From: Unio delphinus
Taxonomy: Eukaryota > Mollusca > Bivalvia > Unionida > Unionidae
Length of the DNA: 64,000 nucleotides
Assembly: GCA_029339505.1 (NCBI GenBank)
Contig: JAQISU010000163.1
Coordinates: forward strand, 2,914,001 to 2,978,000
Direction of reading: 5' to 3'
The notes beneath the pieces are model-generated. The model was not told the origin of the DNA, searched no databases, and saw only the letters and a program-made list of their open reading frames with translations. The position numbers and the translations under genes were made by a program. Of this stretch, positions 16,593 through 28,556 are shown in pieces (position 1 is the stretch's first letter; the number at the start of each line of letters is the position of its first letter).

Positions 16593-19500
16593 CCGGACAT
16601 TGGTCACAACTGCGCTATTTATCATTGTATTGTAGATATTATGTTTGTATTATAGATCATGGGGTAGATTGGGGGTGTAATAGGACGGGGTTTTAACAGC
16701 CTAAATGATAGTTGTATTGCTGAAATTATATTGTGCTAAACGCTATGTGTGGGTTATGAAGGGGTGGATGTGGTTGTCGCAAAGACGTACGTATTAAATG
16801 CATTGTTGATATTGTATTGCAATAACGATTAATTTTATCATAGGGTGGTGGCACAAACGTCGACTTTATGATTGCAGTGTAGTTTCTATATTGTATTAAA
16901 ATTCATTGGAGGGAATAGAGTGGTGTTGATGGTCACAAAATCCGAGGTTATCACAGTCGATATTATATTTTATTAAAGTCAAATGCATCCGCTAATATAA
17001 CGATGTACAAGTGCAATTTTGCATTCGACATGGTCCTTGGTTTTAAACAACTGTAACTTAAACTTCCGAAATAAAGACGCATTTCTATTTTCTAAACGTT
17101 ATAAAAAGAAGAGGAAAGAAAAATCCTTTCTTTGTATTAGAAAATAGCTTTGCATCGAACTATATTTTGTCCTTTGATATTTTAATGGAGGTTGTTGTAT
17201 CGTGAAACAAAACTAATAGAAAAAAATGTTTTCAGAACATGACAAAGATTTTTTTCAGATCTCACATACTGTTATTCAATTCAGTCATGGAGTTTATTCT
17301 CATAAGCATGCACGTGCTTATAGAGTACCTACTATAACTTATGAGTTGTCATCAAAACATGTACGGAGAATTTAAACAAAAGCGAATAGAAAGTGATTCG
17401 TCAAGAGCTGAACGTGAGAAGATGAACAAAGATGTAACTAATTATTATACTGTAAAACTAATAATCTATCTCTTATTTTAAAGCAAATTATAAGTGAAAG
17501 TATTGTTGTATTAGTGCTCGAACGTTAACAAATAAATGTGCTTTTGCATGGATGGTTCGTTTCAGAAGTACTTAGTAATTAAATTTAATTGTAAATTAGC
17601 ACACAGTGGACATATAAAACGAAAAACGATATTAGCATTGAGGTTGTCACGCAGAAAACAAGATCTGTCATTATGCGTCGTTTTGAGCCATCACAGTGTT
17701 CGGTTTAGTTTAATATCAAGACCTCTGAGCTATGAGGGTTTATTTCGTACAATGCGATCAAAAAAGACTTGTCTCAGATCCTAAAGAATCCTATAACACA
17801 TGAAGCAAAAGTAATTCTGCCTTCTTTAACATCCTCGTATTTCAACAAAATTTTGATTTCACAATTTACATATATATAATTGGAATGATATGAACATTGA
17901 ATTTACTCACGTATCTTAAAGAATTGCTGAATAAATAATTATTTCCATGATCACTTTATAAAACAAATTCTGAATTCGCAAGATTGATTATCTGAATGGG
18001 AACGTCATATTCAACCAAAACTATAGAGATTATAGCATCAATAAGATGTTAGCCTACAGGGATATTTATGGACCCTTGAATTTCGCTAGGAAACTACCGT
18101 TTTGATATTTATGTTTATGGTCCTCATTCCAAAATATATATACTGTACCTAAGATCGTTAGAAGAAAAAGTACTAATATCCAAAGTATGCAGTTGTATTT
18201 GATACAGTTAAAAGCAGCTGTACTTTACCTTACAAAAGCATTTCAATAAATGAAGTACTTATTTGGCAAACAAATTTACCATAAACATTTACTTACCATA
18301 CATTGGCCAAACGCAGATGTTCGTGTGATATTTAATGTACAAGTGATGCGACTCCTGACGGCCTATTTGATTTTAAATGTTAATTCAGGATCTACACAAT
18401 GACAGGCTGCACAAAGACTTGCTTGACACAAGCATGGTCGGATCTCATCACTGAAACAGACTGAATAATGCAATAATGAGAAGCTTGTACACATGACTAA
18501 CTAGTATTCTTTCATCGTATGATGTGTGATTTCACTACCAGCTGGTGAGATGGGAAACTATAAACTCGAATTATATATGTCATTCCGAACTCATAAATAC
18601 CATTATATAACCAGCATTGTCCTGGTGTGTCGTTTAATTCCTCTAAAATAAATGGATGCGGTCGCTTGCAATTACATATTGTTTAGTTATTGGATTAATT
18701 GATCTGTCAGTTGCGTACAGGCTCATGCAGTATGATCGATAAATATTGATTTTTCATATAATCTTTTGTCTTATTTTATGTTATTTTCTCTTGTTTCAAT
18801 GCACTTGTCAGTAATCATGTGCCATCAAATCTACTGCGTAATACTGACAGATCCTTCGGTAGTGTGCTACACTTTTTATTCATGTTTTCTTTTTTTATTG
18901 TCAGCACATATTAGTAATTGTCCACAATAATCAAGAGAAAGTTGTCAACTACTGCAAAGATTCTAAAATGACCAAAGCTTTCCACATCCCTTTTACAAGA
19001 GCGCCACGTTTTTTTTAATTAAAGTAGACGAATATCAGTTTATATATCATACCAGGTATGCTTGTTATTTGAACAAGGAAGTTATGTATCTCTGACAGAG
19101 ATTACCAGACATAAATAATGCAAACGGTTGCCAAAGAGGAGACAAATAACAATGAGCACATATATCAATCTGGATTAAATATTCTAGACTATTTATACTT
19201 AAAATACCATTTTCTTGAATATGCAGGTCCTTTTATTAACAACGTTCAGCGAATTGGCCATATTTATCGGGTAATAATTTTTAGCAATGTGAATGGCTAG
19301 TCCAATAACTTGTATGTCGATTATATTTAAAAAAAAGCATCATTCAAAGTTCAAAAGTTAGTTTATTTAAATGTGTAGATTATTATTCCATCATCAGCAA
19401 GATAAATCAACGCTTACAACAATATCATATTGCAACTTTTTTCTCTATTGCTAAATTGTTTTGGGAATTAATAGAGTACATAACTCTACGCAAAATGTAA

Positions 19501-19711
19501 ATGTTTCCTTTATGCATCAACCGAAGTTTTAACCATCTGCCATAAATCCTTACTTAATGCAAAATATAATTATTAACGTAAAGTGCAACCAACTGCCGTG
19601 AATAGTAACTTACCACAAAATGTAATCATCTACGCAAAGTAAAACCACACCTGCCAGAAATTGTAAATTAGCGAAAAATATGGTTAGTACTTATTTTGTG
19701 ATAAGAAAACT

Positions 19712-19714
<3 letters not shown>

Positions 19715-19789
<75 letters not shown>
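19715..19789. repeat. (TA)n microsatellite
   Basis: About 75 bp of uninterrupted TA. Confidence 0.95.
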
Positions 19790-19791
<2 letters not shown>

Positions 19792-20654
19792 CTATTATAA
19801 GTAATATCGAATGGTCCAATATTTATTTATTCCTTGTTGCAATTATTGACCTGAATTAATACACTAATACGGAGATCGTGGCACTTATTTGTAAAATTTT
19901 ATTAAAAAATATATATTAGATTTTCGTGATTACTCGAATTCGTATGTGAAGTCGGTGTTAGGGAAAGTTTCCTCGGCCAGAGTAGTTAGCTAATTGCAAT
20001 GAACAAACGTCACATAGTTCAGTGCTAATGAGATCTAATGATGGGATAAACTAGTTTCGTAGTGAATTCAGGTCCGAGCCTCATAAGTGGGCCTTTGGCC
20101 AAGGAATTCCTATTAAAATCGTAATCGTGTTAATTGATTGTATGTTATAGTGTTTGTATTTGTGATAGAGGCTGATAAATTGTTCAAAGGAATAATTAAG
20201 AAGGGATTGTTCCATTATCTGGAGACGCCTTTTATTGTTACTATGATGAAAAATATGGTGTAGAGTTACAGTCTTAAAATCATGATTTCACTGAAATAGG
20301 GTTAGAGTGGAAAAATAGTTCTTGGTATCTGGTATTTGAGTTTTATTTACATGTTGCACGGTGTACAGTGCTGGAGCTTCATTGCAGAAATGTAATAAGG
20401 AAATTACAGTAGCTATGAGGTTGCCATGCAACTGTGTAATTTTGATGTGAATATTTATGAACATGCATTGACAAGAGGTAATTTATTCATACTCTGAGCG
20501 CGTACTAAATTTCAGTAGGCATCATATATTGTCGTGAAGTCCTTGAAAAAAGAATAAAAAAGTGATTTCAAGCAGGATTCGTGCCAGGGTTGAATTAGTT
20601 AGGTAAAGATACCTCTTTATGCTTATTTCAATATTTTAAAAACATAATTTGAGA

Positions 20655-20779
<125 letters not shown>

Positions 20780-21178
20780 TTGTTCAAACGAAGAGTATAC
20801 TATTTCACACAAGGGACACGATGAATCTTAATGATTCGTTTTATAACACATGTGAGACTGAATTTCTTGTTTTAAAATTAAATATGTTTTCATTAACTGG
20901 CTTACAAGCTGTAATCCTGGAACATGCATAAATCAAATTATCTGGGTCAGCCTGGTAGCCAAATGGCATTATGTGAATACTTTCTTTGAAGATTCATACT
21001 TTACTGCGACTGATCCAATCATGTGATTATCTCAGTCAATGAACATTTCCTTTACCACAGAACAGGTTGCTTAACATAGCCTATCCCCGGCAAGTCTTGA
21101 CCAGGATATCTCTCAGTCTAGCTCTTATTTACACCATGGCGCACACAATACGACCCTGTGATCTAAATTATTGAATAA

Positions 21179-21198
21179 AGTATTATTATTATTATTGA

Positions 21199-21253
<55 letters not shown>

Positions 21254-21256
21254 TAT

Positions 21257-21306
<50 letters not shown>
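21179..21306. repeat. (ATT)n microsatellite
   Basis: ATT repeats with two small interruptions. Confidence 0.95.
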
Positions 21307-21784
21307 GACAAAAATAAACGTTTTGGCAAATTATTATTGTTTCTGAATTTTAGAAACATGTGTGACTTCGGTTTGTTATTCAAAGTCGATTTACGCTAGT
21401 GACATTTTCCAATCGTTTTCCTCTCCACAAGCCTCTTCTGACAGCGAATCCATTAATCACAGTATATTCTTCAAAAGCCCTTATGTCTTAACAAACATAT
21501 TATTCTTCCCTATGGCCTTCACATTGATTTTAGTGATGGTCCCTTGATGCCTTCAGGAAGTCTTGGGTGGAACAGCAGGAAATGATGGTCAATGGCTCTA
21601 GTTTTACCTATGTCTTATCAGGTGACAGCGTATGATAATTCAGCTCTATATATATAGCATTATAAGACTTTCAAAGCGGATTAAAATGGTATATCAATAG
21701 AAATAAGCGTTATAAACTTTAGTCAGAGCTTGTGGTCTCTATTCAAGTCAGAAGATAGAGTACGTCACATTCGCCATATAGGCG

Positions 21785-21995
21785 CCGTTGTTGTTGTAGG
21801 GTTTAACGCCATTTTTCAGCACACGATAGGCTATATATGACGGTCAGTATTATTGGTGGAGGAAGAACCCGGGAAAACCCCGGAAAGAACCACCGACCCA
21901 CGAGAAACTACTGCCAAGCTTTCTCACATAACTACATTAGCCGAATCTTAGACTCGAACCCACGCTGGCAGAGGTGAGATGGCATTGATCCGTAA
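21785..21995 (-). mobile_element. SINE family B, reverse copy with degraded head
   Basis: Matches the copy at 55059-55296: a GTTGTTGTTGTAGGGTTTAACGCCATTTT tail region in reverse, and the B-box region TCGAACCCACGC. The A-box end has diverged after GATCCGTAACGG. Confidence 0.65.
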
Positions 21996-22711
21996 CGGAA
22001 AGTGGATCGGCATTATAGCGGCAAAAATAAAATGTAAGTGGATTTGAAAATATTGGACAAATCAAAGCTGAAATAATTTTGCAGAAATCGAAAATTTTCA
22101 AATAGACTGTGTGTGGTATTCCTCAAAAGCAACAGCTTTAATATTTGTTGGCGCTTTGCGATTGGTTGAAAGTGTTTCGTTTAGTCGTTTGTGGAGCTTT
22201 GGTTTTTCGAGGACTAGATTTATCGAATTCGAAATGCTTTCATGCGTATAATAAAGTTCATTTTGATGGCATTACCCTTGTCACAGAATCTTGTAAATAA
22301 TATTGAGATAAATGTGAGTAAGTCTTACCAATCAGGAGTAATGCATTAATTGCTGGGAGACATACCCCGTGGATATTTTACGTCTAGACCCTGCATTCCT
22401 GATGGAAAAGAAAGAAGCTTTTGCTTTCGTGCAAGTGGTCCTATTCGTTGACATGAAGTCAACAACAGAAAAGCACCAATAAACCAAAGTAACACATTTG
22501 TCCAGAAATGAAAAAGTGCAGTTGTTATGACCAAGTCGTTGACTCGAGTATCAGTGTAACATCCACAGTTATGAGAATGAAATAGATGACGACTCAAAGG
22601 AGAACAAGCACAATTACAAAAAGGAGACAAGTGGATTTTATATTAGCGAATTTGAATGTGCCCATAAGATTAGATTCAGGGCTCCCAATTTGAAAGTAAG
22701 ACAATAACAAT

Positions 22712-22718
22712 TTAAAGA
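22712..22718. repeat. Target-site duplication, left (TTAAAGA)
   Basis: TTAAAGA abuts the left terminus of element 2 and recurs at 35638-35644. Because the terminus could begin at A or G, the true duplication is 5 bp (TAAAG), 6 bp or 7 bp. Confidence 0.8.
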
Positions 22719-22780
22719 GCAGCAGAGAGGGTGAATCGGACAACTTTTTTTTTGGTTATTTTTTATTATACCTTTAAAAC
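22719..22780 (+). repeat. Left terminal inverted repeat (62 bp)
   Basis: Begins GCAGCAGAGAGGGTGAATCG, then a T9 run and TTATTATACC, ending TTTAAAAC. It is the exact reverse complement of 35576-35637. Its inner end lies inside the truncated polymerase-helicase ORF, whose stop codon it supplies. Confidence 0.95.
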
Positions 22781-25512
22781 TCATTCATGGGAGTTTCCGA
22801 AATTATTTCACGGGCTATTTCACACTGGATTCTATCCGGTTGTAATCTAATTAATTTCTTAAACTCTTTTAATTCATTATCAAGTGATCTATGATCAGTA
22901 TCAATTTCTTCATAATAGTCTACAAAACCCTTTAGCCATTCATGGGGGGATGCACCGACAAATGGTGGTGGTTGGCCGTGATCCCCGCACATGACGACTT
23001 TTGTATTCTTCAATAACAACCACTCAAGAAATATTTTTAAGACATCTTCGGACACTGTGTCTATTTCATCCCAAATGATAATTTCAGGAATAAATTTCTC
23101 TCCCATGCGCTCAGGAGTCCATTTATCTCCCTTCCATCTAAAGAAACTATGATAAGTGCAGGCATTTACCCCTCGTTGTTTCATCTCTCTGGCGAGTCTG
23201 TGAGTCGGTGTTAGCACAATCATGTTAGAAACGCTAGCGTTTCCACGACGGAATAACTCAATTGCCCGGGTTGTTTTTCCTGACCCACCACAGCCGTTTA
23301 AATAAACTGTTTTATACAGGCATATTGGATCAGAAATCGGTGGTGCACTAGAAAATTCTGAACACTGATTGCTTTCTAAGTAATTATTTTCAATGGTAAC
23401 ATCTGCTGATGGAATATAATCATGAAGCATTTCTTTCTTAATTCTCCATGACCCCCAATTCTCGTTGCCAGTAGCCTTAAAATCAGCCATTTTGCTATTT
23501 ATGTAAAATGAGTCAGTAGCAACTCTAACTGCGGTGGTAGGAAATCTATTGATCATTGAAAACAGATTGATAGAAGCATAACCAAGCATAGAAGCTCTCA
23601 AATATGTGTACTGCGGATGGTATCCATCAGTGTAAGTAACAATTGTACCCAATTTGGTTCCATCGGACATAAATGCGTCCTTACGATTGACATATAGGCC
23701 CCTATTCGTTAAATCTTTGATTACAAAATCGTATTCAGCATTGTCTATAATCAATCGTGAAGAATATCTCGTATTATCATCTTTGCCACCTTGGGTAAAT
23801 TTACCGATTATTCTTCGTCCAAGGTCTTTTGCTTCATTGTTTCTGATTTCAAATAACTGTCTGGACCAATCCATGATTTGTTGTTCATTAAAATCAGGAA
23901 ACAGTTTTCGCTCTTCGCTAATTATTTTTTCTAGATCAGGTTGGGGTAACCAGACTGATTTCTGTGCTCGATAGGATATAATTGCTTCACAGACAATTAA
24001 TGATTTTAACATCTTACAATCAAGCATATACCGTAATAACACTATTGGCATCCAGTGTTTTTCAGACATGTGTTTACCAATCCAAAGATAACTACACGGA
24101 TGAAGCCCTTCAGCCATTTCAAATGATGCTACACAAGCGAATCCGGTTAAATCGAAATGTGGCAGTGGTCCATTAATAGCAACACGGGTCATTTCGTGTG
24201 TAGGGTGTCCAAATCGTTTGAAATATTTCTCACACTCTCCATACCCAAGAAAACTTCCTGGATAACACGCAATCATATCAACTGAAATAGCGGTGTATTT
24301 TGTGTTCCATAATCCTCCATGGCTGTATTCAAGACAGGACAATTTGACATCTGATAAGAACTCACTTCGGGTTGGTTTCCACGCGTTTTTCTTTCTAGCA
24401 AAATGTGCTGCAACTGATGGTACTGTAAAACAGTTTGCTAATAATTGATCGTTGTCTTCCCCCAGAGAACTCTGGGGAGAAAATTCACTAGCTAGTTGTT
24501 TCATTTGATTATGCAGCTCTTCAGTACGGTATAATTCTCCGTTGGGCCTTACAAACTGATCAAATCTACATTCTTCGTCTGAAGTACTATGAAATAGCCA
24601 CACTGACACAGAATCGTTTTTACTCAAATGGTAAATAGCATCAAATAATTTCTGCTCTGAAAAAAACTCTTCGGTTCCAAACAGAGTTTGGGATAGATAT
24701 TTTACGGTTCTATCCCGTGGGAATATTGTTACTGCAGATGACCACGCGTGCGCGTTATGATCAATAATTTCAATGGGAGTCCCTTTTGATTTATATTTCG
24801 ATTCGTATAATACTTCTCCGGTGATTGTCCTTACCGATATTGGAAATCTCAATGATGTTTCTAATTTGGCTATATCTTGAATTGTTGCCCCATGCTGTTT
24901 CACTGTCAGTTCCCATTCGGTTATTTTTTTTCGTCTTAGATCAGTTAGTTTATTTCCCCGGGACGCATTTGTGAAGTGTTCCATTATTCGTGTTGCTACA
25001 CAATTGAGCCCTGTCGAATATTTCATGGGTGCTAGTTTTGAAATATCAGGTTTTTCATTGAGCGGATAGATCCCGTAAACAACTGCTGTGACAGGATAAG
25101 ATCTTTCGTAGTAGGGTTTGTCAATTCCAGTCAAAATTCCTGGTTTTGAATCCTGAGTCACAGTGACAGTTTTTTTGTCCTTAAGAATAGGCTCGTATTT
25201 GTCCCTAATGATCCATTTTCCATTATCACGGATAAGAAATTTTATTCGAAAAAAATTTCTTTCTTCCCCAAGACGTGAGATTATCACTGCTGCTTTTTCA
25301 TCATTCATGGTAGCGTCAACAACACCATCAATTCGAAATGTTGACCAACAATGAGCTGCCCCATCACGCTTGAATTCATTAAAACAGTCTCTGATTTTAC
25401 TAATCAAGGTTCTATCAAGAATTTTATTCTTTGGTGTATCAGAAACTCTATCAAGATTGAATTGAACACTTTTCCAAGGCTTAATTTTCGATAATCTCTC
25501 GAACTCCTCCAT
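22774..25512 (-). pseudogene. Truncated polymerase-helicase gene (912 codons left)
   Basis: Homologue of the 1207-aa replication protein at 8450. The start MEEFERLSKIKPWK is shared. Polymerase motifs are intact: motif A VDMIACYPGS (D412), motif B RRIIGKFTQGG and motif C VATDSFY (D667). Helicase Walker A GCGGSGKTT (K746), Walker B IIIWDEI and MCGDHGQPPP are present. The frame stops right after SETPMNEF, where the terminal repeat begins, removing helicase motifs IV-VI and the HNH domain. It has two in-frame differences tied to palindromes: GNASVSN after the Walker A helix (palindrome 23228-23243) and a CCCCAGAG-AA-CTCTGGGG hairpin at 24460-24477. The polymerase part could still be active; the helicase could not. 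Confidence 0.85.
23228..23243. repeat. Perfect palindrome inserted in the helicase domain
   Basis: GAAACGCTAGCGTTTC. Element 1 reads RRSTMVVLTP here and element 2 reads RRGNASVSNMIVLTP, so the palindrome accounts for an in-frame insertion of about five residues between helicase motifs I and Ia. Confidence 0.8.
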
Positions 25513-25554
25513 ACTATAATTAAAACAAGCATTTAAATGAAAGATTTAAGTATA
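25513..25554. promoter_or_regulatory. Bidirectional promoter (polymerase-helicase / zinc finger), element 2
   Basis: A 42-bp AT-rich spacer between divergent ATGs, the same length as the element-1 counterpart at 8408-8449. Function inferred from conserved geometry. Confidence 0.4.
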
Positions 25555-25878
25555 ATGAATCATTGCAAATGGCTTATGATTGGATCAGTGACACCGTGTA
25601 ACAAATCATGCAGAAATGAATTCTGTTGGTATCATATGCAAAGCTTTCGTCGTGGAAGCCTTGGTCCGTTACCCTGTATTCGATGTGGGGTTGGGGTTAG
25701 GGGGAGGTCGCAATTATGTGTTATGTGTGGCGGCAAACGATACAGGGAACTAAAACGCTATTATGATAAAAGAATAAAAAATACTGTCATTGACCCCAAC
25801 GATGACAAAATAATAAAGACTCCTCAAGATTATATACAGAGACTTATAATTAAACCAAACAATGAATTAGAAAAATAG
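25555..25878 (+). CDS. Small Cys-rich zinc-finger protein (107 aa)
   Basis: Homologue of 8078-8407. The start MNHCKWLMIGS is shared; the ATG at 25537 is in frame but lies inside the spacer. Both Cys clusters are intact (HCKWLMIG..PCNKSCRNEFCWYH and LPCIRCGVG..LCVMCGG), followed by KRYRELKRYYDKR. Conservation of this gene in an otherwise decaying element suggests either recent decay or a function in cis. Putative nucleic-acid binding; exact role unknown. Confidence 0.7.
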   Translation: MNHCKWLMIGSVTPCNKSCRNEFCWYHMQSFRRGSLGPLPCIRCGVGVRGRSQLCVMCGGKRYRELKRYYDKRIKNTVIDPNDDKIIKTPQDYIQRLIIKPNNELEK

Positions 25879-25891
25879 TGTTATTATACAA

Positions 25892-26145
25892 ATGAACCAA
25901 GAATTCAGACCTCACCCGTGCTTGTTAATTATGAAGCATTCCGTAATGGTATTATCAGAAACCGCAGATTGAATAATCCAGTTGGATTTGTGGTATTTGA
26001 TCAGTCAGATAGATAGATTAATATGTGAACATTTAATGTTCTCTGTAGGTGTTGAATGATAACTTAATTCTTGAATAATAGAATCAAGGATGGTTATATT
26101 GATTCCGATTCTCAGAATAATTCTTTACCATTTCAAAATAGACAG
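25892..26145 (+). pseudogene. Decayed HNH endonuclease
   Basis: ATGAACCAAGAATTC opens a match to the element-1 nuclease start (xQEFxxHP). It shifts frame after a few codons (NYEAFRNGIIRN in another frame), loses its middle, and later shows a damaged catalytic block in which IKDGYIDSDSQNN resembles IKDGFVIDHIDSDTKNN with the DH lost. It is clearly non-functional, so this cassette is intact or nearly so in one element and dead in the other. Confidence 0.6.
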
Positions 26146-27300
26146 GACAAAAAATTCGATTTTCGAACGTATGTCTATAACACCAAGGGAGACAACTCTT
26201 AAATATAACCAATGGATATAACCAAGGGAGTTATCATTGTGATTTAGCGACTGGGTATTGTTTTATATGAAAAGAAAATATTTCTTTTTTTTTAGTGTTT
26301 AAGTCAAATATTCTGTCTCACGTGCGATTAATGCGTATTTCATAAACATAGGATGTGATCCGGAGATGCAGGCGTTACAGGATAACACACGTGTATACTT
26401 TCTCCCTTAGATTGTGTTAACTTGTTTAATGGGTATTGTGATTCAGCGGCTGGGCATTGTTTTGTAAGAAAAAAAATGTTTTCAAACAATTATATTCTTT
26501 GTTCTAGTGTTTAATGCAAATATTCTGTCTCATTTAAATACTGTGAAACACCATTAATAAGTAATTCAAGAAAATAAAATAGCATACCTTGCGGATTGCT
26601 GTATTAATTCCCTTTATATACCATATGAATAGTTACAACATATATACGTTAAAAAACGTTATTCTTTATAGACGTGAACAGTGGTCTAACGGTATCGTAA
26701 ACCCAGACAGTTATTCTTCACATGTTCGCGCCCCATAGCAGACAAATTGTCTGATGGTGAAACGGTGGATGTTTTTTTTTCTATTTAATTGAGGGGAGGA
26801 CAAGGGCAACCCCTCTGTGTGCATTCACATAACATGCAAACCCATGCTATCAAATTTACGGTAGCGGTGGGTTGTCGGTTTTTGACAACTTACGCAACCA
26901 TGAATTTGATTTCATGGGTTGCATTGTTGAATGTAAACACATAAATGCCCTAAAATAAATAACATCCATGGATGTAATTAGCTCTCCGTCACATTTGGGT
27001 AGCCCCGTATGGTGTTCAAAATGAATTACCGGCCAAAAAAAGGTTTGGATGCACATTGGGTAACCCCAGAATGAATTATAGGCTAATAGAAACGGTCATA
27101 GGGTCATATCTCAAAGAGCAAAAACAAAAAAAAACATTCTGATATAAAACAGAAACAGAAAAATGCTCTAACAAAGGACCCTATGAAAGACACAAAGGCC
27201 TAATAAGGGACCCAATGAATGCAAATAGAACCAAAACGGCCTATATCAAAGGGGCCAAATGACTGATAATCGCTCATCATGGTTGATATTTATTTTTGTC
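26146..27300. other. Non-coding AT-rich region of element 2
   Basis: No gene is supported. It contains a partly repeated segment (near 26220-26300 and 26430-26530, both with GATTTAGCG/GATTCAGCG, GGGTATTG/GGGCATTG and ATATTCTGTCTCA). A weak tRNA-like stretch near 26670-26740 (AGTGGTCTAACGG ... TGTTCGCGCCCC) is too poor to call. Confidence 0.45.
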
Positions 27301-27301
27301 T

Positions 27302-27670
27302 GCATTTATATTTATATATACAGATTTAATTTTAAAAAATATATTTATATATACAGAATTAATTTTAAAAAATATATTTATATATACAGAATTAATTTTA
27401 AAAAATATATTTATATATACAGAATTAATTTTAAAAAATATATTTATATATACAGAATTAATTTTAAAAAATATATTTATATATACAGAATTAATTTTAA
27501 AAAATATATTTATATATACAGACTGAATTTTAAAAAATATATTTATATATACAGACTGAATTTTAAAAAATATATTTATATATACAGACTGAATTTTAAA
27601 AAATATATTTATATATACAGAATTAATTTTAAAAAATATATTTATATATACAGAATTAATTTTAAAAATA
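27302..27670. repeat. 33-bp tandem repeat, about 11 copies
   Basis: The unit contains TATTTATATATACAG followed by AATTAATTTTAAAAAA or ACTGAATTTTAAAAAA. The 33-bp period keeps a plus-strand frame open (YIYIYRINFKK repeats), but the composition is extreme and nothing in element 1 corresponds, so I treat it as a minisatellite and not a gene. It directly precedes the 118-aa gene. Confidence 0.85.
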
Positions 27671-27722
27671 TTAACGGCTCATTTATTTTTGAAAAATGAA
27701 TTAGAAATATGTATTATCATAT

Positions 27723-28079
27723 ATGAATTCTGAAATTGTGAATAGCATCATAGTTGAAATTGGAAAATTGAAAAATCAGAATATTAAATTGTCAGATGGG
27801 TTAAATCCTGATCAAATCAAGTCGGATTTTCAGGATATAGAATACGGAGTTAGCACTAACAAGTATATGTTACCAAAGAAATATGCACTCATCAAAAAAA
27901 TTCAAAATTCTATTCGAGACTCTCTTGCATTTTCCAGTGAAGTAGATGTGTTTGTTCCGTTATATACTATCGTGGAAGGAATACGAAAAGAATTGGGTAA
28001 CGAATATGAATTGAAAAAGGAAGTTAATTCTAAAATTAGAAACTTACGAGCGTTAATTCAAGAAAATGAACTATTTTGA
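27723..28079 (+). CDS. Conserved small protein, 118 aa, unknown function
   Basis: Homologue of the 129-aa protein at 6298-6687. It shares an MNxExx start, NQNIKLSDGLNPDQI, KYMLPKKYALIKKIQ and VDVFVPLYTIVEGIRKELG, and ends about 15 residues earlier. Helical, with no known domain. It opens the virion gene block, 30-50 bp after the 33-bp repeat array, with CATATATG at the start. Confidence 0.6.
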   Translation: MNSEIVNSIIVEIGKLKNQNIKLSDGLNPDQIKSDFQDIEYGVSTNKYMLPKKYALIKKIQNSIRDSLAFSSEVDVFVPLYTIVEGIRKELGNEYELKKEVNSKIRNLRALIQENELF

Positions 28080-28556
28080 TTGACCGGCCCTAAAAAGATA
28101 TTGTCAAACAGTAAAATCTCCTTGAGATTTTCATTTTTTGATTGAATCAGTGAAAATATTTCACACTGCGAAAATAAAATAGAATCCTAACTTTTAAGAA
28201 CTTTTTCCCATGTAAAATCGACTACTTGACCCTACGAGGTTTTTTGATGAAAATCGATGAAAAATGACCAAACATCACTGAAAATAGGCAAAAATTGATG
28301 AAAAATGGCTAAAAATCATCAAAAATGAGTTTTAACAGCTTTTCCTTATGGAAAATCCCATGTAAAATCGACTACTTGACTGTAAAATCTCTTTGAGATT
28401 TTCAACTGAAAACCACCAAAATGGCACCAAAACAGGCAAAATCAATGGATAAAAAATAAAAATATTTCACAGCAATAAAAAATTGGACCGTTAAGGATGG
28501 AATCATCGATGGGAAAAATTGTTTTACAATTGAAAAATGGTTTCTGATTTCAAATA
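28080..28556. other. Intergenic region with direct repeats and palindromes
   Basis: Holds two AAAATCTC-(CTT/TTT)-GAGATTTT palindromes (28113-28131 and 28384-28402) and a duplicated CCCATGTAAAATCGACTACT segment (near 28207 and 28358), in A-rich sequence with AAAAATG(A/G)C repeats. Possible terminator or regulatory content; no gene. Confidence 0.5.

Noticed and set aside
26670..26740. tRNA-like sequence with A-box-like GTGGTCTAACGG
   Set aside because: No convincing acceptor stem or B box; probably chance or an old SINE head.
27259..27699. 146-aa ORF of YIYIYRINFKK repeats
   Set aside because: Product of a 33-bp tandem repeat whose length is a multiple of three; no homologue in element 1.
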